DNA of 64,000 nt from Geopseudomonas sagittaria (GCF_900115715.1 NZ_FOXM01000005.1:62001-126000), one strand, 5' to 3'; shown: positions 29,401-38,606, counted from the first letter of the stretch. A program made the numbers and translations. The notes: generated from the letters alone by a model not told the origin.

Positions 29401-30699
29401 ATGATCAATATAGAAACGCCTACCTACTACACGGCCACCAAGAAGTACGAGCTGAGCTTTCCCTCCCTGGAAGAGGACCTCGAAGCGGACGTCGTGGTGA
29501 TCGGCGGCGGCTTCTCCGGCATCAATACCGCGCTCGAGCTGGCCGAGAAGGGCATCACCAACATCGTCGTGCTGGAAGGCCGCTACATCGGCTTCGGCGG
29601 CTCCGGGCGCAACGGCGGCCAGGTGATGGCCGGCATCGGTCACGATCTGGAGGCGATCAAGGCGGACGTCGGCGAGGACGGCCTGCGCCGCATCTTCGAG
29701 ATCAGCGACCAGGGCGCGCAGATCATCAAGGCGCGCATCGACAAGTACGCCATCGACGCCGACTTTCGTCACGGCTACGGCTACATGGGCTTCAACGCCC
29801 GCCAGGAGAAGACCCTGCGCGCCTGGGAGAGCGAGTTCAAGAAGCTCGCCCCGCACCAGGAGATCGAGATGCTCACCGGCTCCGACGTCAAGCGCATCGT
29901 CGGCTCCGACACCTACAGCTGCGGTCTGCTGCACATGGGCGGCGGCCACGTGCACTCGCTCAACCTGCTGCTCGGCGAGGCCAAGGCGCTGGTCAGCCAT
30001 GGCGTGAAGATCTTCGAATACAGCCCGGCGCTCGAGGTCAGCTATGGCGAGCGGGTGACCGTGCGCACCGCCAAGGGCACGGTCAAGGCCAGCAAGCTGC
30101 TGTGGGCCTGCGACAGCTTCCTCAACAAGCTGGAGCCGGAGCTGCACAAGAGCACCATCAACACCTACGCCTTCCAGATCATGACCGAGCCGCTGTCCGA
30201 CGAGCTGATTCAGCGCATCAGTCCGATCCGCGGCGCCTACAGCGACATCCGCCCGGTGATCGACTACTACCGGGTGACCAACGAGAACCGCCTGCTGTTC
30301 GGCGCGGCGACGCCGCTGGTCGAGCACATTCCCAGCGACCTCAAGGCCTGGAACCGCAACCTGATGCTGAAGATCTTCCCCTACCTCAAGGACGTGAAGA
30401 TCGACCTGGCCTGGGGCGGGCCGATGGCCTGCAGCGCCAACCTGTTCCCGCAGATCGGCACCCTGCCGGGGCGGCCCAACGCCTTCTTCGTGCAGGGCTA
30501 CTCGGGCTTCGGCGTCACCCCCAGCCACATCGTCTGCAAGGTACTGGCCGAGGGCATGAGCGAAGGCTCGGCGCGCTACGACCTGATCAGCTCGGTACGC
30601 CGCGCGGTGATCCCCGGCAAGGACCAGTTCCGCGCCCTGCTGCTGACCGGCGGCAAGTGCTGGCACCAGGCGTCCGGTTACTGGACCGGTCGCCGCTAA
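29401..30699 (+). CDS. FAD-dependent amine/amino-acid oxidoreductase (DAO family)
   Basis: 432 residues. N-terminal dinucleotide-binding fold: V-V-V-I-G-G-G-F-S-G-I-N-T-A (31-44) with the acidic residue of V-V-L-E-G about 20 residues later. S-G-R-N-G-G-Q-V (about 70-77) is the flavin loop typical of PuuB-like enzymes (gamma-glutamylputrescine oxidoreductase). C-terminal V-Q-G-Y-S-G-F-G-V-T closes the FAD site. It probably deaminates an amine to an aldehyde, which a FeaB/PuuC-like dehydrogenase could then oxidise. ATG at 29401; no good Shine-Dalgarno is seen. A cupin follows 35 bp downstream. Confidence 0.85.
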   Translation: MINIETPTYYTATKKYELSFPSLEEDLEADVVVIGGGFSGINTALELAEKGITNIVVLEGRYIGFGGSGRNGGQVMAGIGHDLEAIKADVGEDGLRRIFEISDQGAQIIKARIDKYAIDADFRHGYGYMGFNARQEKTLRAWESEFKKLAPHQEIEMLTGSDVKRIVGSDTYSCGLLHMGGGHVHSLNLLLGEAKALVSHGVKIFEYSPALEVSYGERVTVRTAKGTVKASKLLWACDSFLNKLEPELHKSTINTYAFQIMTEPLSDELIQRISPIRGAYSDIRPVIDYYRVTNENRLLFGAATPLVEHIPSDLKAWNRNLMLKIFPYLKDVKIDLAWGGPMACSANLFPQIGTLPGRPNAFFVQGYSGFGVTPSHIVCKVLAEGMSEGSARYDLISSVRRAVIPGKDQFRALLLTGGKCWHQASGYWTGRR

Positions 30700-30734
30700 T
30701 CCTTCGAAACACGCATTTTCACGAGGAGCAACTG

Positions 30735-31094
30735 ATGTATCCGATCAAGCAAGGCACCACCATCGCCGAACTGGACGCCTGGGGCACCGTCGCCGATCTC
30801 GGCTCGGAGATTCTCGAGGGCGAGGGCAAGGCTTTCGGCAAGATGACCTTCGGCGCGCCGACCGACCCGGTCAGCTCCGCCTACTTCGGCGTGACCAAAA
30901 GCAAGTTCCGCATGGTCTACCCGTTCAACGAGCAGGCCACCGTGGTCAGTGGCGAAGTGACCCTGACCGACGAGTCCACCGGTCAGGCCACCACCTACCG
31001 GGCTGGCGACAGCTGGTTCGTCGAGAAGGGCACCGCGGTGCTCTGGGACGTCACCAGCGAGGCCTTCGTCAAGCACTACCTGGCGGTGGTCTGA
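30735..31094 (+). CDS. Cupin protein (DUF861, ethanolamine-utilisation-like)
   Basis: 119 residues with one cupin barrel: the centre reads E-Q-A-T-V-V-S-G-E-V-T-L-T-D-E, then Y-R-A-G-D-S-W-F-V-E-K-G-T. The metal-binding histidines of catalytic cupins are absent, as in other DUF861 members, so a sensing or binding role is likely. gaggag lies 9 bases before the ATG at 30735. It sits in an operon with the FAD oxidoreductase, a pairing common in amine-catabolic clusters. Confidence 0.85.
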   Translation: MYPIKQGTTIAELDAWGTVADLGSEILEGEGKAFGKMTFGAPTDPVSSAYFGVTKSKFRMVYPFNEQATVVSGEVTLTDESTGQATTYRAGDSWFVEKGTAVLWDVTSEAFVKHYLAVV

Positions 31095-31114
31095 ACCCTT
31101 CGGATGTGCTCGAG

Positions 31115-31147
31115 CGACGCCCCCGCCGGTCTTCCGGCGGGGCGTCG
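31115..31147 (+). terminator. Stem-loop after the cupin gene
   Basis: cgacgcccccgccgg (31115-31129) pairs with ccggcggggcgtcg (31134-31147), with one bulged C and a 4-base loop. Followed by tgctttcc. It probably ends the oxidoreductase-cupin transcript. Confidence 0.75.
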
Positions 31148-31387
31148 TGCTTTCCGGCTGCGGCATTATTCACGGTCACCGAGGTTCTGTCGTCAGAACA
31201 GCCTGGCACGCTCGGCCAAGTGTGATGGCAGACAGGGACAAGCCGGTTGATCGGTAACCATGGGTTAATTGTTCCGTGCAGGGAACACGCATTCCTGGCA
31301 CGCGGTGGTTAGAGGTCCATGCTTCGGGCCAGGAGAGGTAGCCGCTCGAGCACCGCGCGCCATCCAACAACAAGAACAGAGGTAAGC

Positions 31388-32716
31388 ATGATCATGGGCA
31401 AGGGCCTGCAAGGCTCGCTACTGGCCGCGGCGATCGCCATGGCGTCGGCCGGCGCGTCGGCCTACGAACTCCATTCCGCCGACGGCCTGACCGTCAATCT
31501 CAACGTCCAGGGCGCCCTCGGCGTGTTCCACAGCGACGAGAGCTACAACCAGGGCGGCCCCATCGAGCCGGGCTCGGTGAGCTGGCAGGAAGGCTTCCTG
31601 CGCTACGGCCTGAGCGGCGAGCAGCGTTTCGCCGGCGCTGCCGATTCCTCGCTGTACGGCGAGTTCAACGTGGTGAGCAACGCCACCTGGGGCGAGGGCG
31701 ATGCCGCCGGCTACACCGACGGCAGCGAGCGGCGCACCGCGGTGGACCGGGCCTATGCCGGCTGGCGCTCGGGCGACCTGTTCCCGGCGCTGGGCAAGGA
31801 CGGCATCGACTTCTCCGCCGGCAGCCAGAAGGTCAAGGTCGGCGACGGCTTCATCATCAACGGCGACGGCCTGAGCGTCGGCAAGAACTTCGGCGACGGC
31901 AGCCGCGATCGCGGCGGCGCCTACTACCTGACCGCGCGCAATGCCTTCGACCAGACTGCCTGGCTGCGCCTGGGCGGCAAGCAGGGCTGGCGCGGCGACC
32001 TCATCTGGATCAAGTCGGACAACGAGGTGAAGGCCAAGCCGGAGCTGGGCGTGGCGGTGCTCGAGCACGTCGCCGAGGCCGGCACCCTGGGCCTCACCTA
32101 CGTCAAGGGCCTGGACGTCGACGACAAGCTGGCCAACCCGTTCAGCGCCCAGCGCGACGGCCTGGAGGTGGTCAGCCTGCGCGGCCAGGGCAACGCCGGG
32201 GTCAAGGACCTGTTCCTCTCCGGCGAGTACGCCCGCCAGGACAAGCGCCTGGGCGACGAGAGCGCCTGGTACGTCGAGGGTGGCTGGACCTTCTCCGATG
32301 TCGCCTGGCAGCCGCGCGTCGGCTACCGCTACACGCGCTACTCGGAAGGCTACGACCCGCTGTTCAGCGGCTTCAGCCGCGGCTACGGCACCTGGTTCCA
32401 GGGAGAGGTGGCCGGCAACTACTCTGGTCCGTTCCAGCGCAACGCCGGCATCCACATGCTCAGCCTCGGCCTGACCCCGCGCCCTGACGTGGCCATGGGC
32501 GTGCTGTACTTCGACTTCGACACCCTCGACCGCAGCCAGGGCGACCTGCGCGGCAAGGAGCTGGACCTCTACCTGGACTGGACCGTCGGCCACTTCACCA
32601 TCAGCCCGCTGGTCGGCCTGTACCAGCCGGAGAAGAGCGACGCCGAGGGCGGTTCGCAGCAGGGCAGCGACGACCTTAACCTGTACAGCCAGGTGGTCGT
32701 GTCCTTCGGCTTCTGA
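31388..32716 (+). CDS. Outer-membrane beta-barrel protein (porin-like), copy A
   Basis: 442 residues. Signal peptide (about 1-25, cleavage after A-S-A before Y-E-L). The mature protein alternates short hydrophobic and polar strands rich in Gly, Tyr and Trp, and ends in V-V-V-S-F-G-F, a proper outer-membrane C-terminus with terminal Phe. It is a clear paralogue of the barrel at 36995-38341: both share G-S-E-R-R-T-A-V, W-R-S-G-D-L-F-P-A-L-G and R-G-Y-G-T-W-F-Q-G-E-V. agaggt precedes the start by 6 bases. The transported solute is unknown; the sulfatase next door suggests sulfated or aromatic compounds (inference). Confidence 0.82.
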   Translation: MIMGKGLQGSLLAAAIAMASAGASAYELHSADGLTVNLNVQGALGVFHSDESYNQGGPIEPGSVSWQEGFLRYGLSGEQRFAGAADSSLYGEFNVVSNATWGEGDAAGYTDGSERRTAVDRAYAGWRSGDLFPALGKDGIDFSAGSQKVKVGDGFIINGDGLSVGKNFGDGSRDRGGAYYLTARNAFDQTAWLRLGGKQGWRGDLIWIKSDNEVKAKPELGVAVLEHVAEAGTLGLTYVKGLDVDDKLANPFSAQRDGLEVVSLRGQGNAGVKDLFLSGEYARQDKRLGDESAWYVEGGWTFSDVAWQPRVGYRYTRYSEGYDPLFSGFSRGYGTWFQGEVAGNYSGPFQRNAGIHMLSLGLTPRPDVAMGVLYFDFDTLDRSQGDLRGKELDLYLDWTVGHFTISPLVGLYQPEKSDAEGGSQQGSDDLNLYSQVVVSFGF

Positions 32717-32796
32717 ACCCGCGCCGCCGGCAGATCTGCCGGCGGCATGCAGACCCTACATCCACAGTGCTCTTCCCATTTGCAGGAGACGCCACA

Positions 32797-34482
32797 ATGC
32801 GCAAACCACTGTCCGCCCTTTCGCTGGCCGTAGCGCTCGCCATACCCACGCTTTCGCTCAGCCTGTCCGCGCAGGCTGCTTCCACCGACCCCGCCCGTCC
32901 CAACATCCTGCTGATCGTCGCCGACGACATGGGCCAGGCCGACCTGGGCAGCTTCGGCGGCGAGATCGACACCCCCAACCTGGACTCCCTGGCCGCCTCG
33001 GGCGTGCGCATGAGCAACTTCCAGGCCGCGCCGGCCTGCTCGCCGACCCGCGCTGCGTTGCTCACCGGCGTCGATCCGCACCTGGCCGGGCTCGGCAACA
33101 TGGCCGAGGAGCTGGCACCCAATCAGGAAGGCAAGCCGGGCTACGAGGGGCACCTCAACGAGCGGGTGGTCACCGTCGCCTCGCTGCTCAGGGACGCCGG
33201 CTACAACACCTACCTGTCCGGCAAGTGGCACCTCGGCAAGAGCGAGGACACCGGCCCGGACGACCGCGGCTTCGAGCGCTCCTTCACCCTGCTCAGCGGC
33301 GGGGCCAGCCACTGGCCGGACATGCGTCCCGCCTACGCGCCAACCCCGGATGCCAAGGCGCCCTATGCCGAGGACGGCAAGCTGCTGGACAAGCTGCCCG
33401 AGCGCTTCAAGTACTCGTCGCAGTTCTACGCTGACCAGATGATCGACTACATCGCCGCCGACAAGGACGGCGGCAAGCCGTTCTTCGGCATGCTCAGCTT
33501 CACCGCGCCGCACTGGCCGCTGCAGGCGCCGGACGAGGCTATCGCCAAGTACCGCGGCCGCTACGACGCCGGCTTCGATGCTCTGTTCGCGCAGCGCCTG
33601 CAGAAACAGAAGGAACTGGGTCTGATTCCCACAGATGCCGAAGGCGCGGCGCGGCCGCCCAAGGGGCGGGCCTGGGACAGCCTGACGCCGGAGCAGAAGA
33701 AGGTCGAGGCGCGGGCGATGGAGGTCTACGCGGCGATGATCGACCAGATGGACGCGCATACCGGGCGGGTCTTCGACTATCTGAAGAAGAACGGCCTGTA
33801 CGACAACACCATCGTGCTGTTCATCTCCGACAACGGCGCGGAAGGCCACGACCTCGACGAGACCTGGCCGGCCGACCTGTTCCCGCAGATCCGCAAGGTG
33901 GTCGACGAGACCCACGACTTCAGCTACGCGCAGATGGGCCGCCCCGGCTCCTACACCCTGTACGGGCCGAACTGGGGACGGGTGTCGGCGCCGGCGCTCA
34001 GCCTGCACAAGGGATTCGCCACCGAGGGCGGCACCCGCACCGCCGGTATCCTGCGGATTCCCGGCGTGACCCGCAGCGGGCAGGTCGTCCGCGAGCTGGT
34101 CACCGTCAAGGACTTCACGCCCACCCTGCTCGAACTGGCCGGCGTCAAGCATCCGGGCAACAGCTACCAGGGGCGCGCGGTCGAGCCGATGTCGGGGATG
34201 TCCATCCTGCCGATCCTCAAGGGCGAGAAGGTCGCCGAGCGGGTGCACGGCGGCGAGCTGTTCGGCAAGCGCTTCGTCCGCCAAGGCGACTGGAAGCTGG
34301 TGCACATGCCCAAGCCGTGGGGGACCGGCGAGTGGCAGCTGTTCAACCTGCGCAGCGACCTGGCCGAGCGCCACGACCTGAGCGCCAAGCAGCCGGAAAA
34401 GGTGGCCGAGCTGCAGCAGTTGTGGACACAGTACGCCCGCGACAACAACGTGATCCTGCCCGACCAGGTCAGCGGTTACTGA
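32797..34482 (+). CDS. Exported arylsulfatase, AtsA family
   Basis: 561 residues with a signal peptide (about 1-27), so periplasmic or exported, which differs from the cytoplasmic AtsA of P. aeruginosa as I recall it. The formylglycine precursor is C81 in C-S-P-T-R-A-A-L-L-T-G, a perfect Cys-type motif. Metal ligands are V-A-D-D (41-44) and S-D-N-G-A-E-G, and K-W-H-L-G supplies a conserved Lys and His. The G-K-P-G-Y-E-G-H-L-N-E-R segment is AtsA-specific. It needs a formylglycine-generating enzyme, and none is in the window. The ATG at 32797 has caggag upstream; an ATG at 32767 would spoil the signal peptide. Confidence 0.92.
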   Translation: MRKPLSALSLAVALAIPTLSLSLSAQAASTDPARPNILLIVADDMGQADLGSFGGEIDTPNLDSLAASGVRMSNFQAAPACSPTRAALLTGVDPHLAGLGNMAEELAPNQEGKPGYEGHLNERVVTVASLLRDAGYNTYLSGKWHLGKSEDTGPDDRGFERSFTLLSGGASHWPDMRPAYAPTPDAKAPYAEDGKLLDKLPERFKYSSQFYADQMIDYIAADKDGGKPFFGMLSFTAPHWPLQAPDEAIAKYRGRYDAGFDALFAQRLQKQKELGLIPTDAEGAARPPKGRAWDSLTPEQKKVEARAMEVYAAMIDQMDAHTGRVFDYLKKNGLYDNTIVLFISDNGAEGHDLDETWPADLFPQIRKVVDETHDFSYAQMGRPGSYTLYGPNWGRVSAPALSLHKGFATEGGTRTAGILRIPGVTRSGQVVRELVTVKDFTPTLLELAGVKHPGNSYQGRAVEPMSGMSILPILKGEKVAERVHGGELFGKRFVRQGDWKLVHMPKPWGTGEWQLFNLRSDLAERHDLSAKQPEKVAELQQLWTQYARDNNVILPDQVSGY

Positions 34483-34544
34483 GGGCGACCAGCCGAGCGG
34501 GTCGGGTGCCGGCCCGCTCGGCTGCAGAACGAGAGAGACGAACG

Positions 34545-36869
34545 ATGCGCGTGCGGAAGAACACGAGCCGGTGGTGGCGGAACGAGTGGCTGGCCCTCTG
34601 GCTGCTGCTGTTGCCAATGCTGGCGCTGGCCGCGCCGCCGGCGCCGCAGCCTAAGCTAGCCGACGGCTATGTCGAGCAGACGCGCTGCAGCGGCTGCCAC
34701 GCCGCGGCCGCCGCGGCCTGGGCCGGCTCGCACCACAGCTGGTCGCTGCGCGCGGCCACGGCCGGCAACGTGCTCGGCGACTTCGCCGATGTCGAATACC
34801 GCGACGAGGCTGGGGTGAGCATGCGCTTCTTCCGTCGCGGCGAGCGCTTCTTCGTCCAGGCCGAGGGCGAGGACGGCCAGAGCGCCGACTTCCCCATCGC
34901 CTACACCTTCGGCTTTTTCCCGCTGCAGCAATACCTGATCGAGCGTCCCGGCGGCCGCTTGCAGAGCCTCACCGTGGCCTGGGACAGCCGCCCGCGCGAG
35001 GCCGGCGGGCAGCGCTGGTTCTCCCTCTACCCCGGCCAGCGCTTCACCCCCGACGACGCCCTGCACTGGACCGGGCGCTACCAGAACTGGAACGCCATGT
35101 GCGCCGACTGCCACTCCGGCAACCTCAGGAAGGGCTACGACCCCGCCAGCGACAGCTTCCGCACCACCTGGAGCGAGATGGCGGTCGGCTGCCAGAGCTG
35201 CCACGGGCCGGGCGAGCGACACGTCGCCTGGGCCGAACAGCGCGGCGCGCAGCCGCCGAGCGGCCTGAAGGCCGCCGACATGGGCCTGGCGGTCGACTTC
35301 CGCGGCGGCGGCCACGGCTACGAGGTGGAGCAGTGCGCGCGCTGCCACAGCCGTCGCGAGAGCCTGGGGGTCGGCAGCGCGCCGGGCCGGCCCCTGCTCG
35401 ACGCCATGCGTCCGACCGCGCTGTCCGCCGGCCTCTACCACGCCGACGGGCAGATCCTCGACGAGGTGTTCGAGTACGGCTCCTTCGTGCAGAGCAGGAT
35501 GTTCGCCATGGGCGTCACCTGCCGCGACTGTCACGAGCCGCACTCCACCTCCCTGCGTGCCGAGGGCAACGCGCTGTGCGCGGGTTGCCACAACCCGCAG
35601 GGCAATCCACGCTTCCCCAGCCTGCAGAAGAAGCGCTACGACGATCCGTCCCACCACTTCCACCCGGCCGGCAGTCCCGGCGCGCAGTGCGTCAACTGCC
35701 ACGCCCCGGCGCGCAACTACATGGTGGTGGACGCCCGTCGCGACCACGGCTTCCGCATCCCGCGCCCCGATCTGGCCGCCAGCAGCGCTGCGCCGGATGC
35801 CTGCACGGCCTGCCACCAGGGCCGAGAGCCGGCCTGGGCGGCGCAGGTGATCGAGGAGAAGCTCGGCCAGCCCCAGCGCCCGCCGCATTACGGCACGGTA
35901 CTCGCCGCCGCGCGCCGCCACGACCCGCAGGTGGTCGGCGAACTGGCCCGGCTGATCGAGGACCGCACCCGCCCGGCCATCGTCCGCGCCAGCGCCGCCG
36001 AGCTGGCCGCCGGCTACGGCGCGCCGCTGGTCGACGGCCTGCAGCGCGCGCTGGGCGACGCCGGCGCCCAGGTGCGCATGACGGCGCTGCGCGGCCTGGA
36101 GGGCCTGCCGGCCGAGCAGCGTCTGGCGCGTCTGGCGCCGCTGCTCGACGACCCCAGTCTGGCGGTGCGCGACCAGGCCGCCCGCGCGCTGGCCGACCTG
36201 CGCGGCGCGCCGCTGGGCGAGGATGTGCGCACGCGCCTGGACGCGCTGCTCGCCGAGCTGGAGCCGCGTCTGGCGGCCAATGCCGACCTGCCCGGCGCCC
36301 GCCTCAACCTGGCCGTGCTGCGCGAGCGGCTGGGGCGTCCGGCCGAGGCCGAAGCCGACTACCGCATGGCCCTGCGCCAGGACGCCCGCTTCGCCCCTGC
36401 GCGGGTCAACCTGGTGCAGCTGCTGGCCGGCCAGCAGCGCCTGGCGGAAGCCGAGCCGCTGCTGCGCGCCGGCCTGGCCCTGGCTCCGCAAGGCGACGCC
36501 CTGGCCGACCAGGCCTATGCCCTCGGCCTGCTGCTGGCGCAGCGCGGCGAGGACGCGGAGGCGGCTGACTGGCTGCGCCGCGCCGCCGATGCCGCGCCGC
36601 AGCGGGCGCGCGTCCACTACAACCTCGGCCTGCTGCTCGGCCGCCTGGGCCGCATCGACGAGGCCAGCGCCGCACTGCTGCGCGGGCTCGAACTGGCCAG
36701 CGAGGACCGCGACCTGCTCTACGCGCTGGCCCATCTCAACTACCGGGCAGGGCGCTATCCGCTGGCGCTCGGCTACAGCGAGCGGCTGCTGCGCCTGCAG
36801 CCGCAGGAGGCCGCCTACCGGCGCCTGCACCAGCGCATCCTGCGCGAGTCTCGACAGGCAGCACCATGA
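34545..36869 (+). CDS. Octaheme c-type cytochrome with HEAT and TPR repeats
   Basis: 774 residues. Signal peptide to about residue 30 (basic start, L-W-L-L-L-L-P-M-L-A-L-A-A). Eight C-x2-C-H haem sites start at C48, 186, 216, 264, 326, 345, 382 and 420. Extra histidines (A-G-S-H-H-S-W-S, S-H-H-F-H) may serve as distal ligands. Residues about 430-570 form alpha-helical HEAT-like repeats, and about 590-765 form TPR repeats. It is therefore a periplasmic electron-transfer or redox protein with a protein-docking tail. It follows the sulfatase by 62 bp with gagaga as ribosome-binding site, so it is probably cotranscribed. Substrate unknown. Confidence 0.85.
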   Translation: MRVRKNTSRWWRNEWLALWLLLLPMLALAAPPAPQPKLADGYVEQTRCSGCHAAAAAAWAGSHHSWSLRAATAGNVLGDFADVEYRDEAGVSMRFFRRGERFFVQAEGEDGQSADFPIAYTFGFFPLQQYLIERPGGRLQSLTVAWDSRPREAGGQRWFSLYPGQRFTPDDALHWTGRYQNWNAMCADCHSGNLRKGYDPASDSFRTTWSEMAVGCQSCHGPGERHVAWAEQRGAQPPSGLKAADMGLAVDFRGGGHGYEVEQCARCHSRRESLGVGSAPGRPLLDAMRPTALSAGLYHADGQILDEVFEYGSFVQSRMFAMGVTCRDCHEPHSTSLRAEGNALCAGCHNPQGNPRFPSLQKKRYDDPSHHFHPAGSPGAQCVNCHAPARNYMVVDARRDHGFRIPRPDLAASSAAPDACTACHQGREPAWAAQVIEEKLGQPQRPPHYGTVLAAARRHDPQVVGELARLIEDRTRPAIVRASAAELAAGYGAPLVDGLQRALGDAGAQVRMTALRGLEGLPAEQRLARLAPLLDDPSLAVRDQAARALADLRGAPLGEDVRTRLDALLAELEPRLAANADLPGARLNLAVLRERLGRPAEAEADYRMALRQDARFAPARVNLVQLLAGQQRLAEAEPLLRAGLALAPQGDALADQAYALGLLLAQRGEDAEAADWLRRAADAAPQRARVHYNLGLLLGRLGRIDEASAALLRGLELASEDRDLLYALAHLNYRAGRYPLALGYSERLLRLQPQEAAYRRLHQRILRESRQAAP

Positions 36870-36994
36870 GTTGGCAGTCAGGAGCAATTGCTTGGCAGTG
36901 AGACACAAGACCGGCGGCGGGCGTGGGATTAATGTCGCCGTAGCCGGCCGCCCGTAGCCGGCACCGACAATCAAGAACAGCGGAGTCTGCCCTC

Positions 36995-38341
36995 ATGATT
37001 TTTTCCACCCACGGCTTGCGTCGCGCGCCCCTGGCCCTGACGCTGGCCAGCGCCCTTGGCGCCGGTCTGGCCGCCGCACCGCTCCACGCCTACGAGCTGT
37101 ACAACCAGGACGACAGCGTGCTGAACGCCGACTTCGAGGCGGTATTCGGCGTGATGCACAGCCAGGAGAACTACGCCCAGTTCGGCAACCGCAGCGCGGG
37201 CAGCTCGAGCTGGCGCGAGGGCTACATCAAGTACGGCCTGAGCGGCAGCCAGGGCCTGGGCGGCGCCGGCAGCCTGTACGGCGCGGTCAACCTGCTCAGC
37301 TCCGGAACCTGGGGCGACGGCGATGCCGCCGGCTTCACCGAAGGCAGCGAGCGGCGCACCGCCGTGGAGGACGCCTACCTCGGCTGGCGTTCGGGCGACC
37401 TGTTCCCGGCGCTGGGCGAGAACGGTGTGGACATCTCCGGCGGCCGGCAGAAGGTGGTGATCGGCGACGGCTTCCTGATCAATGGCGACTCGCTGAACTT
37501 CGGCGACGTCGACCTGGGCGACGACTTCGACCGTGGCGGCGCCTACTACATCGCCGCGCGCAAGGCCTTCGACCAGACCGCGGTGCTGCGTCTGGGCGGC
37601 GAGCAGGGCTGGCGCGGCGACCTGATGTGGCTGAAATCCGACAACCGCGCCCAGGCCGAGACCGAGCTGGGCATCGCCACCCTCGAGCACGTCGCCGAGC
37701 CGGGCACCCTGGGGCTGACCTACATCCGCGGCCTCGACGTCAACGAGCGCTACTCTTCCCCGTTCCAGGCCGAGCGCGACGGTATGGATACCGTCAGCCT
37801 GCGCGGTGCCGGCGGTCTGGGCGTGGACAATCTCAACCTGGCCTTCGAGTACGCCAGCCAGGACAAGGACAGCGGCCGCGAGGACGCCTGGTATCTGGAG
37901 GGCAGCTGGACCTTCGCCGACGTGCCCTGGGTGCCGACCGCGACCTACCGCTACAGCCGCTTCTCCGAGGCCTTCGACCCGCTGTTCTACGGCTTCAACC
38001 GCGGCTACGGCACCTGGTTCCAGGGCGAGGTGGCGGCCAACTATGCCGGCCCGTTCAACAGCAACACCCAGGTCCACCACGTCGGCCTCAAGGCCACGCC
38101 CATGGAGAGCCTGACCGTCGGTGCGCTGTATTTCGACTTCGACACCCTCGATACCGACCTCGGCAACCTCGGCGGCCGCGAACTGGACCTGTACGCCGAG
38201 TGGATGGTCAACGACCACCTGATGATCAGCCCGGTGCTCGGCTTCTACCAGCCGGAGCGCAGCGCCGAAACCGGCGGTACCCAGCTTGGCGGCGACGGCA
38301 CCAATGTCTACAGTCAGCTGATGTTCGTCACCTTCTTCTGA
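36995..38341 (+). CDS. Outer-membrane beta-barrel protein (porin-like), copy B
   Basis: 448 residues. Signal peptide about 1-32, cleaved before Y-E-L-Y. Paralogue of the protein at 31388-32716 over its full length; the C-terminus Q-L-M-F-V-T-F-F again ends in Phe, as required for outer-membrane insertion. The two barrels bracket the sulfatase and octaheme genes, suggesting a four-gene uptake/processing module. ATG at 36995 is used; aacagcgga before it is only a weak ribosome-binding site. The gene ends before a dispersed repeat and a strong terminator. Confidence 0.82.
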   Translation: MIFSTHGLRRAPLALTLASALGAGLAAAPLHAYELYNQDDSVLNADFEAVFGVMHSQENYAQFGNRSAGSSSWREGYIKYGLSGSQGLGGAGSLYGAVNLLSSGTWGDGDAAGFTEGSERRTAVEDAYLGWRSGDLFPALGENGVDISGGRQKVVIGDGFLINGDSLNFGDVDLGDDFDRGGAYYIAARKAFDQTAVLRLGGEQGWRGDLMWLKSDNRAQAETELGIATLEHVAEPGTLGLTYIRGLDVNERYSSPFQAERDGMDTVSLRGAGGLGVDNLNLAFEYASQDKDSGREDAWYLEGSWTFADVPWVPTATYRYSRFSEAFDPLFYGFNRGYGTWFQGEVAANYAGPFNSNTQVHHVGLKATPMESLTVGALYFDFDTLDTDLGNLGGRELDLYAEWMVNDHLMISPVLGFYQPERSAETGGTQLGGDGTNVYSQLMFVTFF

Positions 38342-38345
38342 TCGC

Positions 38346-38540
38346 TCACGATCTGCTGCGCGTCGGCCATGCTGCGTTGAAACGCAGCGAAGCGGAGTAA
38401 CAGCCGCAGGCTGGCCCGCAGGGCGAGCGGAGCGAGCCAATCGGTTTCGGAATGCTCATTTGCAACCAGCAAACTCCGCTTCCTCAACCGATTCGCGGGG
38501 CCGCCAAGGCCTTGCCTGACCTTAGCTCGCGAGATCGTGA
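38346..38540. repeat. Repeat-like intergenic element bounded by 9-bp inverted ends
   Basis: tcacgatct (38346-38354) is the exact complement of agatcgtga (38532-38540). The 195-bp interior contains gcgttgaaacgc, gagcggagcgagc and cgattcgcggg, sequence types that I associate with dispersed Pseudomonas intergenic repeats. No open frame of note. It could be a MITE-like element; no target-site duplication is obvious. Confidence 0.5.
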
Positions 38541-38563
38541 ACAGGCTCTGACGGGTCACCTTC

Positions 38564-38606
38564 GGCCGGTCCTGCCCGCGGCAACGGGCGGACCGGTCTT
38601 TTTTTG
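38564..38606 (+). terminator. Intrinsic terminator after the porin-sulfatase-cytochrome cluster
   Basis: ccggtcctgcccg (38566-38578) pairs with cgggcggaccgg (38585-38596), one mismatch and one bulge, followed by tcttttttt. Strong. Confidence 0.88.

Noticed and set aside
31200-31320. Sigma-54 promoter before porin A (two tggcac hexamers near 31203 and 31296)
   Set aside because: Neither has TTGC at the proper -12 distance.
36223-36957. 244-aa open frame inside the octaheme gene
   Set aside because: An out-of-frame shadow; the octaheme frame has the signal peptide, haem sites and TPR repeats in one continuous reading frame.
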